A stretch of 64,000 nucleotides of DNA from Paguma larvata (taxonomy: Eukaryota > Chordata > Mammalia > Carnivora > Viverridae), in NCBI GenBank assembly GCA_030068075.1, contig CM057830.1:27622247-27686246 (forward strand), read 5' to 3'. Below the pieces are notes generated by a model that saw only the letters and a list, made by a program, of their open reading frames with translations, ran no database searches and was not told the DNA's origin. Positions 47,294-57,525 of this stretch are shown here, piece by piece. The position numbers and the translations under genes were made by a program. Position 1 is the stretch's first letter, and every line of letters starts with the position of its first letter.

Positions 47294-47784
47294 TTGGAAT
47301 CCCAAACAGGGCTGATGGAAGGTATTTCTCTCCCTAGAGAATTAGTAAAGACTAAAAAATGCGGCTGCTATTTCAATTGCAAAGGCAATAGTGCAAGGAA
47401 CATGCAAAGTTCAAGGAAATTGAAAACTCAAAGTAACATGAAACCACCAAAGGATTACAATAATCTTCTAGTACCTGATCCCAAACACATGGAGGTTTAT
47501 GATTTACCTAATAAAGAATTCAAAATAGTTACTTTAAGGAAACTCAATGAGCTACGAGAAAACACAAAATGAGCTACGAGAAAGACAACAAAATGATATC
47601 AAGAAAACACTACATGAACAAAATGAACTTTAACAAAATTGTAGAAATGATAAAAAAGAATCAAATAAAAATTCTGGAGGTGAAGTATAAACTGAATGAA
47701 ATTAAAAATGCAGTAAGGACTTCAACAGGAGAATGGATGGATCAAGCAGAAGAAATAATCTGTATTAGAATACAGGGGCTTTAA
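47294..47784 (+). pseudogene. L1M ORF1 (RNA-binding protein) remnant
   Basis: Two frames (47294-47572 and 47569-47784) cover the N-terminal and coiled-coil part of L1 ORF1. They show 'PKHMEVYDLPNKEFKIVTLRKLNEL' and the heptad-like 'YMNKMNFNKIVEMIKKNQIKILEVKYKLNEIK'. In an intact L1 this protein forms a trimer that binds L1 RNA. The frame is interrupted near 47570 by a duplicated 'aatgagctacgagaaa' segment and ends at 47784. The C-terminal part lies beyond the young L1, at about 50573-50960, with stops. Confidence 0.75.
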
Positions 47785-48114
47785 AATTACCCAGAGAAGA
47801 TCAATAACAATAACAACAACAAAAGAATGAAAAGAGTAAAGAAAGATTATGTGATCCATGAGACATAATCAAAAGAAACAATTTTCAATTATTGGAGTCC
47901 CAAAAGGAAAACAGATAGAGACAGGGGCAGGAAACTTATTTTAAAAAAAATGTCTGACATTTAAAACAGAGTTAATTCCTCTCCTCCTCAAGCTGTTCCA
48001 AAAAATTGAAACGGAAGGAAAACTCCCAGACTCATTCTATGAAGCCAGCATCACTTTGATTCCCAACCAGATAGAAACCCAGCAAACAAAGAGAATTACA
48101 GGCCAATATCCCTG

Positions 48115-50323
48115 ATGAATATGGATGCAAAAATTTTCAACAAGATACTAGCAAATCGAATCCAACAGCATATAAAGAGAATTATCCACCATGACCAAGT
48201 AGGATTCATCCCTGGGTTGCAGGGCTGGTTCAATATTCACAAATCAATCAATGTGATACATCACATTAACAAAAGAAAAGATAAGAACCATATGATCCTG
48301 TCAATAGATGCAGAAAAAGCATTTGACAAAATACAGCATCCTTTCTTAATAAAAACTCTCGAGAAAGTCGGGATAGAAGGAACATACTTAAACATCATAA
48401 AAGCCATATATGAAAAGCCCACAGCTAATATCATCCTCAATGGGGAAAAATTGAAAGCCTTTCCCCTGAGATCAGGAACACGACAGGGGTGTCCGCTCTC
48501 GCCACTGCTATTTAACATAGTGCTGGAAGTCTTAGCATCAGCAATCAGACAACAAAACAAAATAAAAGGCATCAAGATTGGCAAGGAGGAAGTCAAACTT
48601 TCACTTTTTGCAGATGACATGATACTTTACATGGAAAACCCGACGGAATCCACCAAAAGCCTACTAGAACTGATTCATGATTTCAGCAAAGTTGCAGGAT
48701 ACAAAATCAATGTACAGAAATCGGTGGCATTTCTATACACCAACAATGAAGCAGCAGAAAGAGAAATAAAGAAGCTAATCCCTTTCACAATTGCACCAAA
48801 AACCATAAAATACCTAGGAATAAACCTAACCAAAGAGGTGAAAGACCTCTACACTGAAAACTATAAAAAACTTATGAAGGAAATTGAGGAAGACACAAGG
48901 AAATGGAAAAACATCCCATGCTCATGGATCATAAGAATAAATATCGTTAAAATGGCAATACTACCCAAAGCAATCTACACATTCAATGCAATCCCAATCA
49001 AAATTGCACCAGCATTCTTCTCAAAACTAGAGCAAACAATCCTAAAATTTGTATGGAACCACAAAAGACCTCGAATAGCCAAAGTAATACTGAAGAATAA
49101 AACAAAGGCGGGAGGCATCACAATCCCAGACTTTAACCTCTACTACAAAGCAGTAGTCATCAAGACTGTATGGTATTGGCACAAAAACAGACACATAGAC
49201 CAATGGAATAGAATAGAAAACTCAGAAATGGACCCGCAAGTATATGGCCAACTAGTCTTTGACAAAGCGGGAAAATGTATCCAATGGAAAAAAGACAGCC
49301 TCTTTAATAAATGGTGCTGGGAGAACTGGACAGCAACATGCAGAAGAATGAAACTAGACCACTTTCTTACACCACTCACAAAAATAAATTCTAAATGGAT
49401 AAAAGATCTGAATGTGAGACAGGAAACCGTCAAAATCCTAGAGGAGAAAACAGGAAAAAGCCTCTTTGACCTAAGACGCACCAATTTCTTACTCGACACG
49501 TCTCCAAAGGCAAGGGAATTAAAAGCAAAGATGAACTACTGGGACCTCATCAAGATAAAAAGTTTCTGCACAGCAAAAGAAACAACCAACAAAACGAATA
49601 GGCAACCAACGGAATGGGAAAAGATCATCGCAAATGACATATCGGATAAAGGACTAATATCTAAAATCTATAAAGAACTTACCAAACTCCACACCCGAAA
49701 AACAAACAACCCAGTGAAGAAATGGGCAGAAGATATGAATAGACACTTCTCCAAAGAGGACATTCAGATGGCCAACACACACATGAAAACGATGCTCGAT
49801 GTCACTCATCATCAGGGAAATACAAATCAAAACCACACTGAGATACCACCTCACACCAGTCAGAGTGGCTAAAATGAACAAATCAGGAAACTATAGATGC
49901 TGGCGAGGATGTGGAGAAGCAGGCACCCTCCTACACTGTTGGTGGGAATGCAAACTGGTGCAGCCACTCTGGAAAACGGTGTGGAGGTTCCTCAAAAAAA
50001 TGAAAATAGAGCTACCCAATGACCCAGCAATAGCACTGCTAGGAATCTACCCAAGAGACACAGGAATGCTGATGCATAGGGGCACGTGTACCCCAATGTT
50101 CATAGCAGCACTTTCGACAATAGCCAAATCATGGAAAGAGACCAAGTGCCCAACAACTGACGAGTGGATAAAGAAGATGTGGTACATATATACAATGGAC
50201 TACTATGTGGCAATGAGAAAAAGTGAAATCTGGCCATGTGTAGCAACATGGATGAAACTGGAGGGTATTATGTTACGTGAAATAAGTCAGTCAGAAAAAG
50301 ACAGATACCATATGTTTCCATGA
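48115..50323 (+). pseudogene. L1 ORF2 reverse-transcriptase and C-terminal part, nearly open
   Basis: The frame 48115-49872 (585 codons) covers most RT motifs: 'DAEKAFDK' near residue 65, '[12 protein letters not shown]' near residue 124, and the catalytic 'FADDMILY' at residues 165-172. The region after RT follows. Near 49787 one extra base in 'gaaaacgatgctc' shifts the frame. The sequence continues in frame 49799-50323 with the ORF2 C-terminal cysteine-rich motif C-W-R-G-C...H-C-W-W-E-C. Upstream of 48115 a one-base loss near 48064 breaks the frame again. There is no endonuclease domain or promoter, so this is a dead fragment despite its length. Confidence 0.93.
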
Positions 50324-50443
50324 ATAGGTGGACTTTGTGAGACTAAGCAAAAACCAGGGTGGGGGAAGAGGGGAAAGGAAAAAAAGACACAGAGAGGGAG
50401 GGAGATAAAACATAAGAGACTCTCAAAGACTAAGAACAAACTG

Positions 50444-50476
50444 AGGGTGAGGGGGGTGAGGGAGGGGGGAGAGAGG
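50444..50476 (+). other. G-rich tract with G-quadruplex potential in an L1 3' UTR
   Basis: Four or more runs of three or more G occur within about 33 bp (gggtga, gggggg, gggagggggg, agaggg). Polypurine, quadruplex-prone tracts in the 3' UTR are known from several mammalian L1 families. The complementary C-rich tracts occur in the minus-strand copies at about 13785-13825 and 41446-41490. Whether the structure forms here is not shown. Confidence 0.7.
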
Positions 50477-50902
50477 GTGACGGGCATTAAAGAGGGCACG
50501 TGTTGGGATGAACACTGGGTGTTATATGTAAACCAATTTGAAAATAAACTATTATAAAAAAATAATGTCTGAGGACTTAACAAATCTGGAGAGAGACACA
50601 GATATTCAAGATTATAGAGCTCATAGGCCAACAAACAAAATCAATTTAAAGAGTTCCTTTCCAGGATACTCGATAATGAAACTTTCAAAAAATCAAAGAA
50701 AAAGAAAATCTTAAAAGTAGCAAGAGAAAAAGACTTGTAACTTAGAAGACAACTCTCATAAGGCCATCAGAGGATTTTTCAGCCAAAAAATTACAAGCCA
50801 GGAAAAGTGGAATGATTTATTCAAAGTGCTGGAATAAATTTAAAAAAACTACCAATTAAGACTACTCTATCCAGAAAAGCTGTCTTCAAGAAATGAAAGA
50901 GA

Positions 50903-51195
50903 GATAAAAAGAAAAAAGTTTGTCACCACCAGAAGTGCCTTACAAGAAATGCTGAAAGGAGTTTCTTGTTTTTTATTGTCATTTGTTCTATATATTTTTT
51001 TATTTTCTTTATTCTTCAACACATTGTTCAGAAGTGTATTGTTTAATTTTCACATATTTATATTTTACATTTACTCCTGATATTGATTTCTAATTTCATA
51101 CCCTTGTGTTTGGAAGAAACACTTAATATGATAAAAAGACAAAAAGTTTGTCACCACCAGAAGTGCCTTACAAGAGATGCTGAAAAGAGTTCCTT
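50903..51195 (+). repeat. Direct repeat pair flanking an inverted ORF2 fragment
   Basis: A segment of about 64 bp of L1M sequence ('gtttgtcaccaccagaagtg...') occurs at 50903-50966 and again at 51130-51195, with a few differences. Between them, 50964-51133 is the reverse complement of L1M ORF2 sequence at 52634-52803, with about a dozen differences by eye over roughly 165 bp. Retrotransposon insertion does not explain it: there is no A-tail, and the duplicated flank is long. A replication template switch is the simplest reading. Confidence 0.85.
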
Positions 51196-51774
51196 AAGCT
51201 GACATAAAAGGACATTAATTAGTAATATGAAAAAATATGAATATATACAACTCACTGGTAAAAGTAAGTATATAGACAATTTTCAGAACATTCTAATACT
51301 GTCATATGGTAGTATGTTAACCAATTAACTCTACTATAAAGGTTAAAGGACAGGACTATAAAAATAACAATAGCTAAAATAAATTGTTAATGAATACAGA
51401 ATATAAAAAGAGATAACAGTGACATTAAAAACATAAAAGGGGAGATAAAGGGTAGAGTTTTTGTATATGACCAAAGTTATCATCATAAAATAGGCTGTCA
51501 TATCTATAAGATGTTTATGTAAGCCCCGCGGTAACTACAGAGCACAACCTACAATGGTTTCACAAAAGAAAAAGAAGAGAGAATCAAAGCATACCACTAC
51601 AGAAAATAAGCAATTCACAGAAGAAGAGAGCAAGAGAAGGAAAAGAGAACAGGGGACTACAAAACAGTCAGAAGCCAATAAAATGGCATTCTGAAGTTAA
51701 CCGTGAATAATTAGTCTACATGAAAATGAACTAAAAATTCTCCAATCAAAAGGCATAAAATGGCTAGGCAGATT

Positions 51775-51776
<2 letters not shown>

Positions 51777-51813
<37 letters not shown>

Positions 51814-51820
51814 CGCGCGC
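51777..51820. repeat. (CA)n microsatellite with a CG-alternating end
   Basis: About 17 CA units followed by 'atgcgcgcgc', inside L1M ORF2. Alternating purine-pyrimidine sequence like this can adopt Z-DNA in principle. Confidence 0.95.
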
Positions 51821-52226
51821 AAAAATACCTAACCCTATGCAGCCTAGAGGAGACAGTGTTAAGAAAATAAACTCAAAGTACAGGGATGAAGAAAAGTTAT
51901 TCCATGGAAGTGGTAACGAAAAGAGAGTAAGGATAACTGTGCTTGTATCAGATAAAATAGACTTAAAGCAAAAAACAGTAACGAGTGATGAATAAGGTCA
52001 TTATATAATGATAAAGGAGTCAATTCACCAACAGTATATAACAATCATAAACATACATTAACCCAACCTCACCATATCTAAATACATTAAGCTAATACTA
52101 CCTATTAAGCTAATACAGAAGGAAGAAAAGACAACAATACAATAACAGCAAAGAACTCCAATAACCCTCTTTCAGAAATAGATAAATCATCCAGATGGAG
52201 TATCAGTAAGAAAGCTTTAGACTTGA

Positions 52227-52335
52227 GGGGTATCTGGGTGACTTAGTCGGTTAAGTGTCTGACACTTGATTTTGGCTCAGTTCATGATCTCGGTTTCTCA
52301 AGTTTAAGCCCCATGTCGGGCTCTGCACTGCTTGG

Positions 52336-52377
<42 letters not shown>

Positions 52378-52460
52378 CTGTCCGTGCAGAGACCACTACT
52401 CGTGCTCTCTCTGCCTCTCTCAAAATAAATAAACTTAAAATATATATATATATATATAAG
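52227..52460 (+). mobile_element. Feline SINE, sense, with (TC)n and (TA)n expansions
   Basis: The head is 'ggggtatctgggtgacttag'. A segment between 'gggctctgcactg' and 'cttgggactctctc' is shortened. (TC)n lies at about 52339-52374 and a (TA)n run at 52440-52458 follows the tail. The target duplication 'ttagacttga' is at 52217-52226 and 52470-52479, with some local sequence between the tail and the right copy. Confidence 0.9.
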
Positions 52461-52853
52461 TTCAAGACCTTAGACTTGAACTGCGTATCAATTGGACCTA
52501 AGAGACATATACAGAACATTCCACCCAAGAGCAGCAGAATACACATTCTTCTCAAGCACACACAGAGCATTCTCCAGGATATATCATATGAACAGACCAC
52601 AAAACAAGTCTTTTTCAAGTTTAATAAAACTGATATCATATTAAGTGTTTCTTCCAAACACAAGGGTATGAAATTAGAAATCAATATCAGGAATAAAACT
52701 GTAAAATATAAATATGTGAAAATTAAACAACACATTTCTGAACAATGTGTCAAAGAATAAAGAAAATTTAAAAATATATTGAACAAACGACAATAAAATC
52801 AAAATATCGAAACTTATGGGATACAGCAAAAGCAATTTTAAGAGAGAAGTTTA

Positions 52854-53077
52854 GGGTGTCTGGGTGGCACAGTTGGTGGAGCATAGAGCTCTTGATTTTG
52901 GCTCAGGTCATGATCTCAAGGTTTGTGAGAATGGGCCCTGCATCAGACTCTCTGCTGACAGCATGGAGCCTGCTTGGGATTCTCTCTCCTTCTCTTGCTT
53001 CCCTTCCCTCTGCTCAATCACGTGATCTCTCTCTCTCTCTCTCCCTTTCTCTCAAAAATAAATAAACTTTCAAAAAA
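52854..53077 (+). mobile_element. Feline SINE, sense
   Basis: The head is 'gggtgtctgggtggcacagt', with 'ggtggagcatagagctcttg' in the A-box to B-box interval. This resembles the older SINE type in its head but carries the CT-rich body. The target duplication 'agag(a/g)g(a/g)agttta' is at 52841-52853 and about 53078-53090. Confidence 0.9.
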
Positions 53078-53635
53078 AGAGGGGAGTTTATAGTGATTAA
53101 CACCTATATCAAGAAAAAAGAAAGATCTCAAATAAACAACCTAACTTTACACTCTCAAGGAACTAGAAAATAAAAGAGCAAACTAAGCCCAAAGTTAGCA
53201 GAAGAAAAGAAATAAGATCAGAGAAACCAATATAACAGAGACAAGAAAAGAAAACAAAAAAGATGAACAAAAATAAGAGGTTTTATGAAAAGATAAAACT
53301 GACAAACTTTTAGCTCGACTAAGAAAAAGAGAGAAGATTCAAATATACAAAATCAGAAATGAAAGAGGATACCTTAAAAATGATACCACAGAAATACAAA
53401 GGATCAAAAGAGACTACTATGAACAATTATATGCCAATAAATTGGATCTCCTAGAAAAAAGGGATAAATTCCTAGAAATACACAACCCACCAAGACTGAG
53501 TCATGAAGAAACAGAAAATCTGAACAGACCAATAATGAATAAGGAGAATGAATCAGTTATCAAAAATCTCCCAACAAAGAAAGGTCCAAGACCATATGGT
53601 TTTCATGGTGAATTCTACTAAACATTTAAAGACGA

Positions 53636-53851
53636 GGGGCACATGGGTAGCTCAGTCAGTTAAACGTCCAACTTCGGCTCAGGTCGTCATCTCATAGCTC
53701 ATGGGTTTAAGCCCCACATCGGGCACTGTGCTGACATCTCAGAGCCAGGAGCTTGTTTTGGATTCTGTGTCTCCCTCTCTCTCTGCTCCTTTCCCGCTCA
53801 CGCTCTGTCTCTCACTCTCTCTCAAAAATAAGTAAACATTAAAAAATTTTT
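53636..53851 (+). mobile_element. Feline SINE, sense
   Basis: A full-length sense SINE starting 'ggggcacatgggtagctcag'. The target duplication 'aaacatttaaagacga' (16 bp, perfect) is at 53620-53635 and 53852-53867, in L1M ORF2. Confidence 0.95.
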
Positions 53852-53875
53852 AAACATTTAAAGACGAATTTGTAT

Positions 53876-54204
53876 TGGGGTGCTGGGTGGCTCAGTTGGT
53901 TAAGCGTCCAACTCTTGATTTTGGCTCAGATCATGATCCCATGACCATGAGATCAAGCCCTGCACTGGGTTCCATGCTGGGCATGGAGCCTTCTTAAGAT
54001 TCTCTCTCCTTTTCCTTCTGTCTCTCCTCCATTCATGTTCATGCAAAAACTCTCTCTCTCTCTCTTTAAAAAGAAGAAGAAGAAGAAGAAGAAGAAGAAG
54101 AAGAAGAAGAAGAAGAAGAAGAAGAAGAAGAAGAAGAAGAAGGAGAAGAAGAAGAAGAAGAAGAAGAGGAGGAGGAGGAGGAGGAAGAAAGGGAGGAGGA
54201 AGAA
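53876..54204 (+). mobile_element. Feline SINE, sense, tail expanded into (GAA)n
   Basis: This SINE sits only 8 bp after the right duplication of the preceding SINE. The head is 'tggggtgctgggtggctcag'. The normal A-tail is replaced by a (GAA)n/(GGA)n array at 54070-54204. The target duplication 'gaatttg(t/c)at' is at 53866-53875 and 54205-54214. Long frames read through the array (poly-Lys and poly-Leu on the two strands) are artefacts. Confidence 0.92.
54070..54204. repeat. (GAA)n / (GGA)n polypurine array
   Basis: About 135 bp of almost pure purine sequence, first GAA units, then GGA-rich variants near 54140 and 54168-54200. It lies exactly where the SINE A-tail should be, so it grew from that tail. 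Polypurine mirror sequence of this length can form triplex DNA in principle. Confidence 0.95.
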
Positions 54205-54573
54205 GAATTTGCATCAATCCTCAAACTTTTACAAAAAATTGAAGAGGAAACATTCCCAAGCTCACTTTAAGAGGCCAGCATCACACTGTTATGAAAGCCA
54301 GATAAAGAAAATACAAGAAAAGAAAATTAAGGCCAATATCCCTGATGAATACTGATGCGAAAATTCTTGAAAAATACTACCAAACTGAATTCAACAGCCC
54401 ATTTAAAGAATAATACACCCTGATCAAACAGGATTCATTCCTGGAATCTAAGGATGGTTCAACACACACAAATCAATAAAGGTGATACACCACATTAAAA
54501 GAATTAAAGGTTAAAAGTCACTGTTCATCTCAATAGATGAAGAAAAATCATTTGAAAAGTATACCATTCTTTC

Positions 54574-54765
54574 ATGATAAATAGTTTCAATATATTGCAC
54601 AGAGAAAGAATTTACCTCCACATAATAAAGATGGCATATGACAAGCCCAAAGCTAACATCATACTCAATGGTAAAAGCTTGAAAGCTTTTTCTCTAAAAT
54701 CAAGAACAAGACAAGGCTGTCCACTCTCACCACTCCTATTCAACATAATACTGGAAGTCCTATAG
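54574..54765 (+). pseudogene. L1M ORF2 RT-domain remnant
   Basis: A 63-codon open stretch carries '[19 protein letters not shown]' and '[20 protein letters not shown]', homologous to residues of the RT domain in the young ORF2 at 48115. Stops and indels lie on both sides, and the catalytic FADD region that should follow near 54830 is degenerate. Confidence 0.85.
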
Positions 54766-55075
54766 AGCAGCTGGCAAGAAAAATAAATAAAAGGCATCCA
54801 AATAGGAAAAGAAGAAAAACTGTCTTTATATCTTATATAAGTAATCCTAAAGACTCCACCAAAAAACTGGTAGAACAAATCAACAAATTCAATAAATTTG
54901 CAGGATATAAAATCAACATAAATAAATCAATTGCATTTTTATATTCTAACAATGGAGTATCTAAAAAAGAAATAAGGAAAACAATCCCATTCACAATAGA
55001 ATAAAAATAATAAAGTACTTATGAATAAATTTAACCAATAAGGTAAAAGACCCATACACTAAAAACCTATAAGAC

Positions 55076-55190
55076 GTTTTAAATAGTTTCTTCTTTTTAA
55101 AGCAAACTGTACCCCCAACACGGTTCTCAAACTCACGACCTCAAGATCAAGAGTCTCATGCTCTACCAACTGAGCCAGCCAAAGGCCCCT
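55076..55190 (-). mobile_element. Older short tRNA-derived SINE, antisense
   Basis: The antisense element contains 'ctcaaactcacgacctcaag', 'atcaagagtctcatgctcta' and 'ccaactgagccagccaaagg', the complement of the same older SINE type seen at 18171. The target duplication 'aaaaac(c)tataagac' is at 55061-55075 and 55191-55204. It lacks the CT-rich body. Confidence 0.85.
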
Positions 55191-55395
55191 AAAAACTATA
55201 AGACTTTGAGTAAAGAAATTAAAGAAGACACAAAAAATAATGGACAAATATCCTGCGTTCATGAATCAGAAGAATTAATGTTGCCAAAATGTCCATTCTG
55301 CCCAAATCCATTAGTAAATTCAATGCAATCCCTACCAAAATGCCAGTAGCATTTTTCACAGAAATGGAATTAAAAAAATCCTAAAATCTGTATGG

Positions 55396-55398
<3 letters not shown>

Positions 55399-55441
<43 letters not shown>
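55399..55441. repeat. (CA)n microsatellite
   Basis: About 21 perfect CA units inside L1M ORF2, replacing the usual 'accacaaaagaccc' region. Confidence 0.96.
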
Positions 55442-55444
<3 letters not shown>

Positions 55445-56504
55445 TAGCCAAGACAATCCTGAGAAAGAATAAGCTGGAAGCAACACACTTTCTGATTTCA
55501 AAAAATACTACAAAGGTATAATAACCAAAACGTTATTACACCAGTATAAAAATATACACATACACCTACAGAAAAGAATTCAGAGCCCAGAAATAAACTT
55601 TTGCATATACACTCTACCAATGTTCGACAAAAGAGCAAAGAATATTCAATAAGATAAAGACAGTCTCTTCAATAAATGGTGCTGAGAAAATTGGATAACC
55701 ACATGCAAAAGAATAAGAGTAAATTCCTACCTTATACCACTCACAAAAATTGACTCAGAATGGATTTAAAGGCTAAATGTAAAAAACTGAAACCATAAAT
55801 AAAACTCCTAAAACAAATCATTGGGAAAACTCTTGACATCATTCTTAGCAATGAATGTTTGGATATGATACCAAAGGCACATGCAACAAAAGCAAAATAA
55901 ATTACTGGGACTACATCCAACTAAAAAGGTTCTGCACAGCAAAAGAAACAATCAACAAAATGAAAAGGCAACCTACAAAAGTAAAGTATTTGCATACCAT
56001 ATATTTGACAAGGAGTTAATATCCAAAATATACAAGTAATTTATACAACTCAATGGCTACAAAAATCCAATTAAAACATGAGCAGAAGAATCAAATAGAC
56101 GTTTTTCCAAAGAAGACACATGAATGGCTAACACACAGTGAAAAGATGTTCCATATCACTAATCATCAGGGAAATGCAAATCAAAACCTCAATGAAATAT
56201 CACTTCACACCTGATAGAATCGCTATCTTTAAATAGGTAACAGATGTTGACAAGGATGTGGAGAAAAGTGAACCCTTTTGTACTGTCGTGGGAACACTAC
56301 GGAGGTTCCTCAAATAATTAAAAAGAGAATTACTCTACAATTCAGCAATCCCACTTCTGGGTATATATCAAAAAAAAAAATGAAATCACTATTCTAAAGA
56401 GATATCTACAATCCCACTTTCACTGTGACATTATTCACAATGACCAAGATATGGAAACAAACTAAGCTAAGAGCCTATCTATGAATAAATGGATACAGAA
56501 AATA

Positions 56505-56556
56505 TGAGATATATATGTGTGTATATATACACATATATATATACATATATGTGAAT
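56505..56556. repeat. AT-rich palindromic tract in L1M
   Basis: The stretch 'tatatgtgtgtatatataca' followed by 'catatatatatacatatatg' is nearly self-complementary and could form a hairpin or cruciform. It replaces the 'tggtatatatacacaatgg' region of L1 ORF2. Confidence 0.8.
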
Positions 56557-57254
56557 TATTATGTGAGATACAACAGAGTATTATTCAGTCATGAGAAAGA
56601 AGGAAATCCTGCCATTTGCAACGACATATATAGATCCTGAAGGCATTATGCCAAGTGAAAAAAGTCAGACAGAGAAAGGTAAATACTGAATGATACCACT
56701 TATTTGTGAAATCTAAAAAAACATATAAACAAAATATAATAGTGGTTGCTAAGGGTTGGGGGGTTGAGGGAAAAGGAGAGATAGTAGTTACAGGGTACAA
56801 ACTTCCAGTTAGCAGATGAATAATTTCTAGGAATACAATGTACAGCATGGTGATTATAGTTAACAGTAGTGTGTTATATACTTGAAAGTTGATAATAGAA
56901 CTTAAATTTCTCACTACAAAAAAGAAATGGTAATTATGCGAGGTGATAAAGGTATTAACTACCCCTTTGGTGGTAATCATTACACAATATATAACATATC
57001 AACACGCTGTACAGCTTAAACTTATACAATGGTATATAGCAATTATATCTCAATTAGCTAGAAAAACAAAACAAAACAAAAGAAACAGTCTGTCATATGA
57101 CACTCAAGCAAATATCCTGGTCCTAGCCTGCTTTTCCTGGAATTCACTCATTGCTCCTTCCTGGCTCTGTTTTGTATCACATAAAGGCAGACTCATATAG
57201 ACAGCTTACTTTTGATCAGCTGCAGCTAACAAAAGTCCCTGATGAAATATGAGA

Positions 57255-57525
57255 CTTTAAAGCTAGACAGAATTATTTTAAGCAAAATAAGTCAGGGAAA
57301 GACAAGTACCATATGATCTCACACGTATGTTGAATTTAAGAAACAAAACAAATGAGCAAAGGAAAAGAGAGAGAGAGAGAGAGAGGCAAACCAAGAAATA
57401 GACTCTTAACTATAGAGAACAAACATGGTTACCAGAGGGGTGGGAGGTGGCGGGGAGGGGGGGCTGGTGAAATAGGTGATAGGGATTAAAGAGTATACTT
57501 ATCAAGATGAAAAAGTAAAATAATA
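57255..57525 (+). mobile_element. Carnivore L1 3' fragment, sense
   Basis: The blocks 'ataagtcagggaaagacaag', 'taccatatgatctcacacgt', 'agaaatagactcttaactat' and 'ggttaccagaggggtggg' follow a carnivore L1 3' UTR. (GA)n at 57366-57385 and a G-rich tract at 57437-57465 are included. There is no clear A-tail or target duplication. Confidence 0.8.

Larger units (their letters stand above)
47958..50563 (+). mobile_element. Young 5'-truncated L1 (2.6 kb) inserted in L1M ORF1
   Basis: The insertion begins in mid-ORF2 ('catttaaaacagagttaatt') and runs through the RT domain, C-terminal domain, G-rich 3' UTR and a short A-tail at 50555-50563. The target duplication 'aatgtctga' lies at 47949-47957 and 50564-50572, and L1M ORF1 sequence continues across the site. 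The long open frame and the close match to the 13668 and 41344 copies point to a recent, lineage-specific family. 5' truncation removes the promoter, ORF1 and the endonuclease domain, so it cannot move on its own. Confidence 0.95.
47150..57075 (+). mobile_element. Near full-length old L1M element, repeatedly interrupted
   Basis: A single old L1 in plus orientation. 5' UTR-like sequence lies at about 47150-47400 and ORF1 at about 47420-47957 and 50573-50970. The inter-ORF region is at 51196-51700, and ORF2 runs from about 51700 to 56700 in pieces. The 3' UTR ends near 57060 in 'caattatatctcaattagct'. Insertions are a young L1 (47958-50563), SINEs (52227, 52854, 53636, 53876), an older SINE (55076), CA arrays (51777, 55399) and a rearranged duplication (50964-51195). 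Removing them gives roughly 6-7 kb. All frames are broken. The 5' limit is uncertain. Confidence 0.8.

Noticed and set aside
48115..49872. 585-codon open frame as a host gene
   Set aside because: Its RT motifs, C-terminal continuation in a shifted frame, G-rich 3' UTR, A-tail and flanking target duplication identify it as a truncated L1 ORF2.
53900..54355. Frames of poly-Leu (minus, 53900-54217) and poly-Lys (plus, 54035-54355)
   Set aside because: They are read-through of the (GAA)n array in a SINE tail, with no conserved domain or start context.
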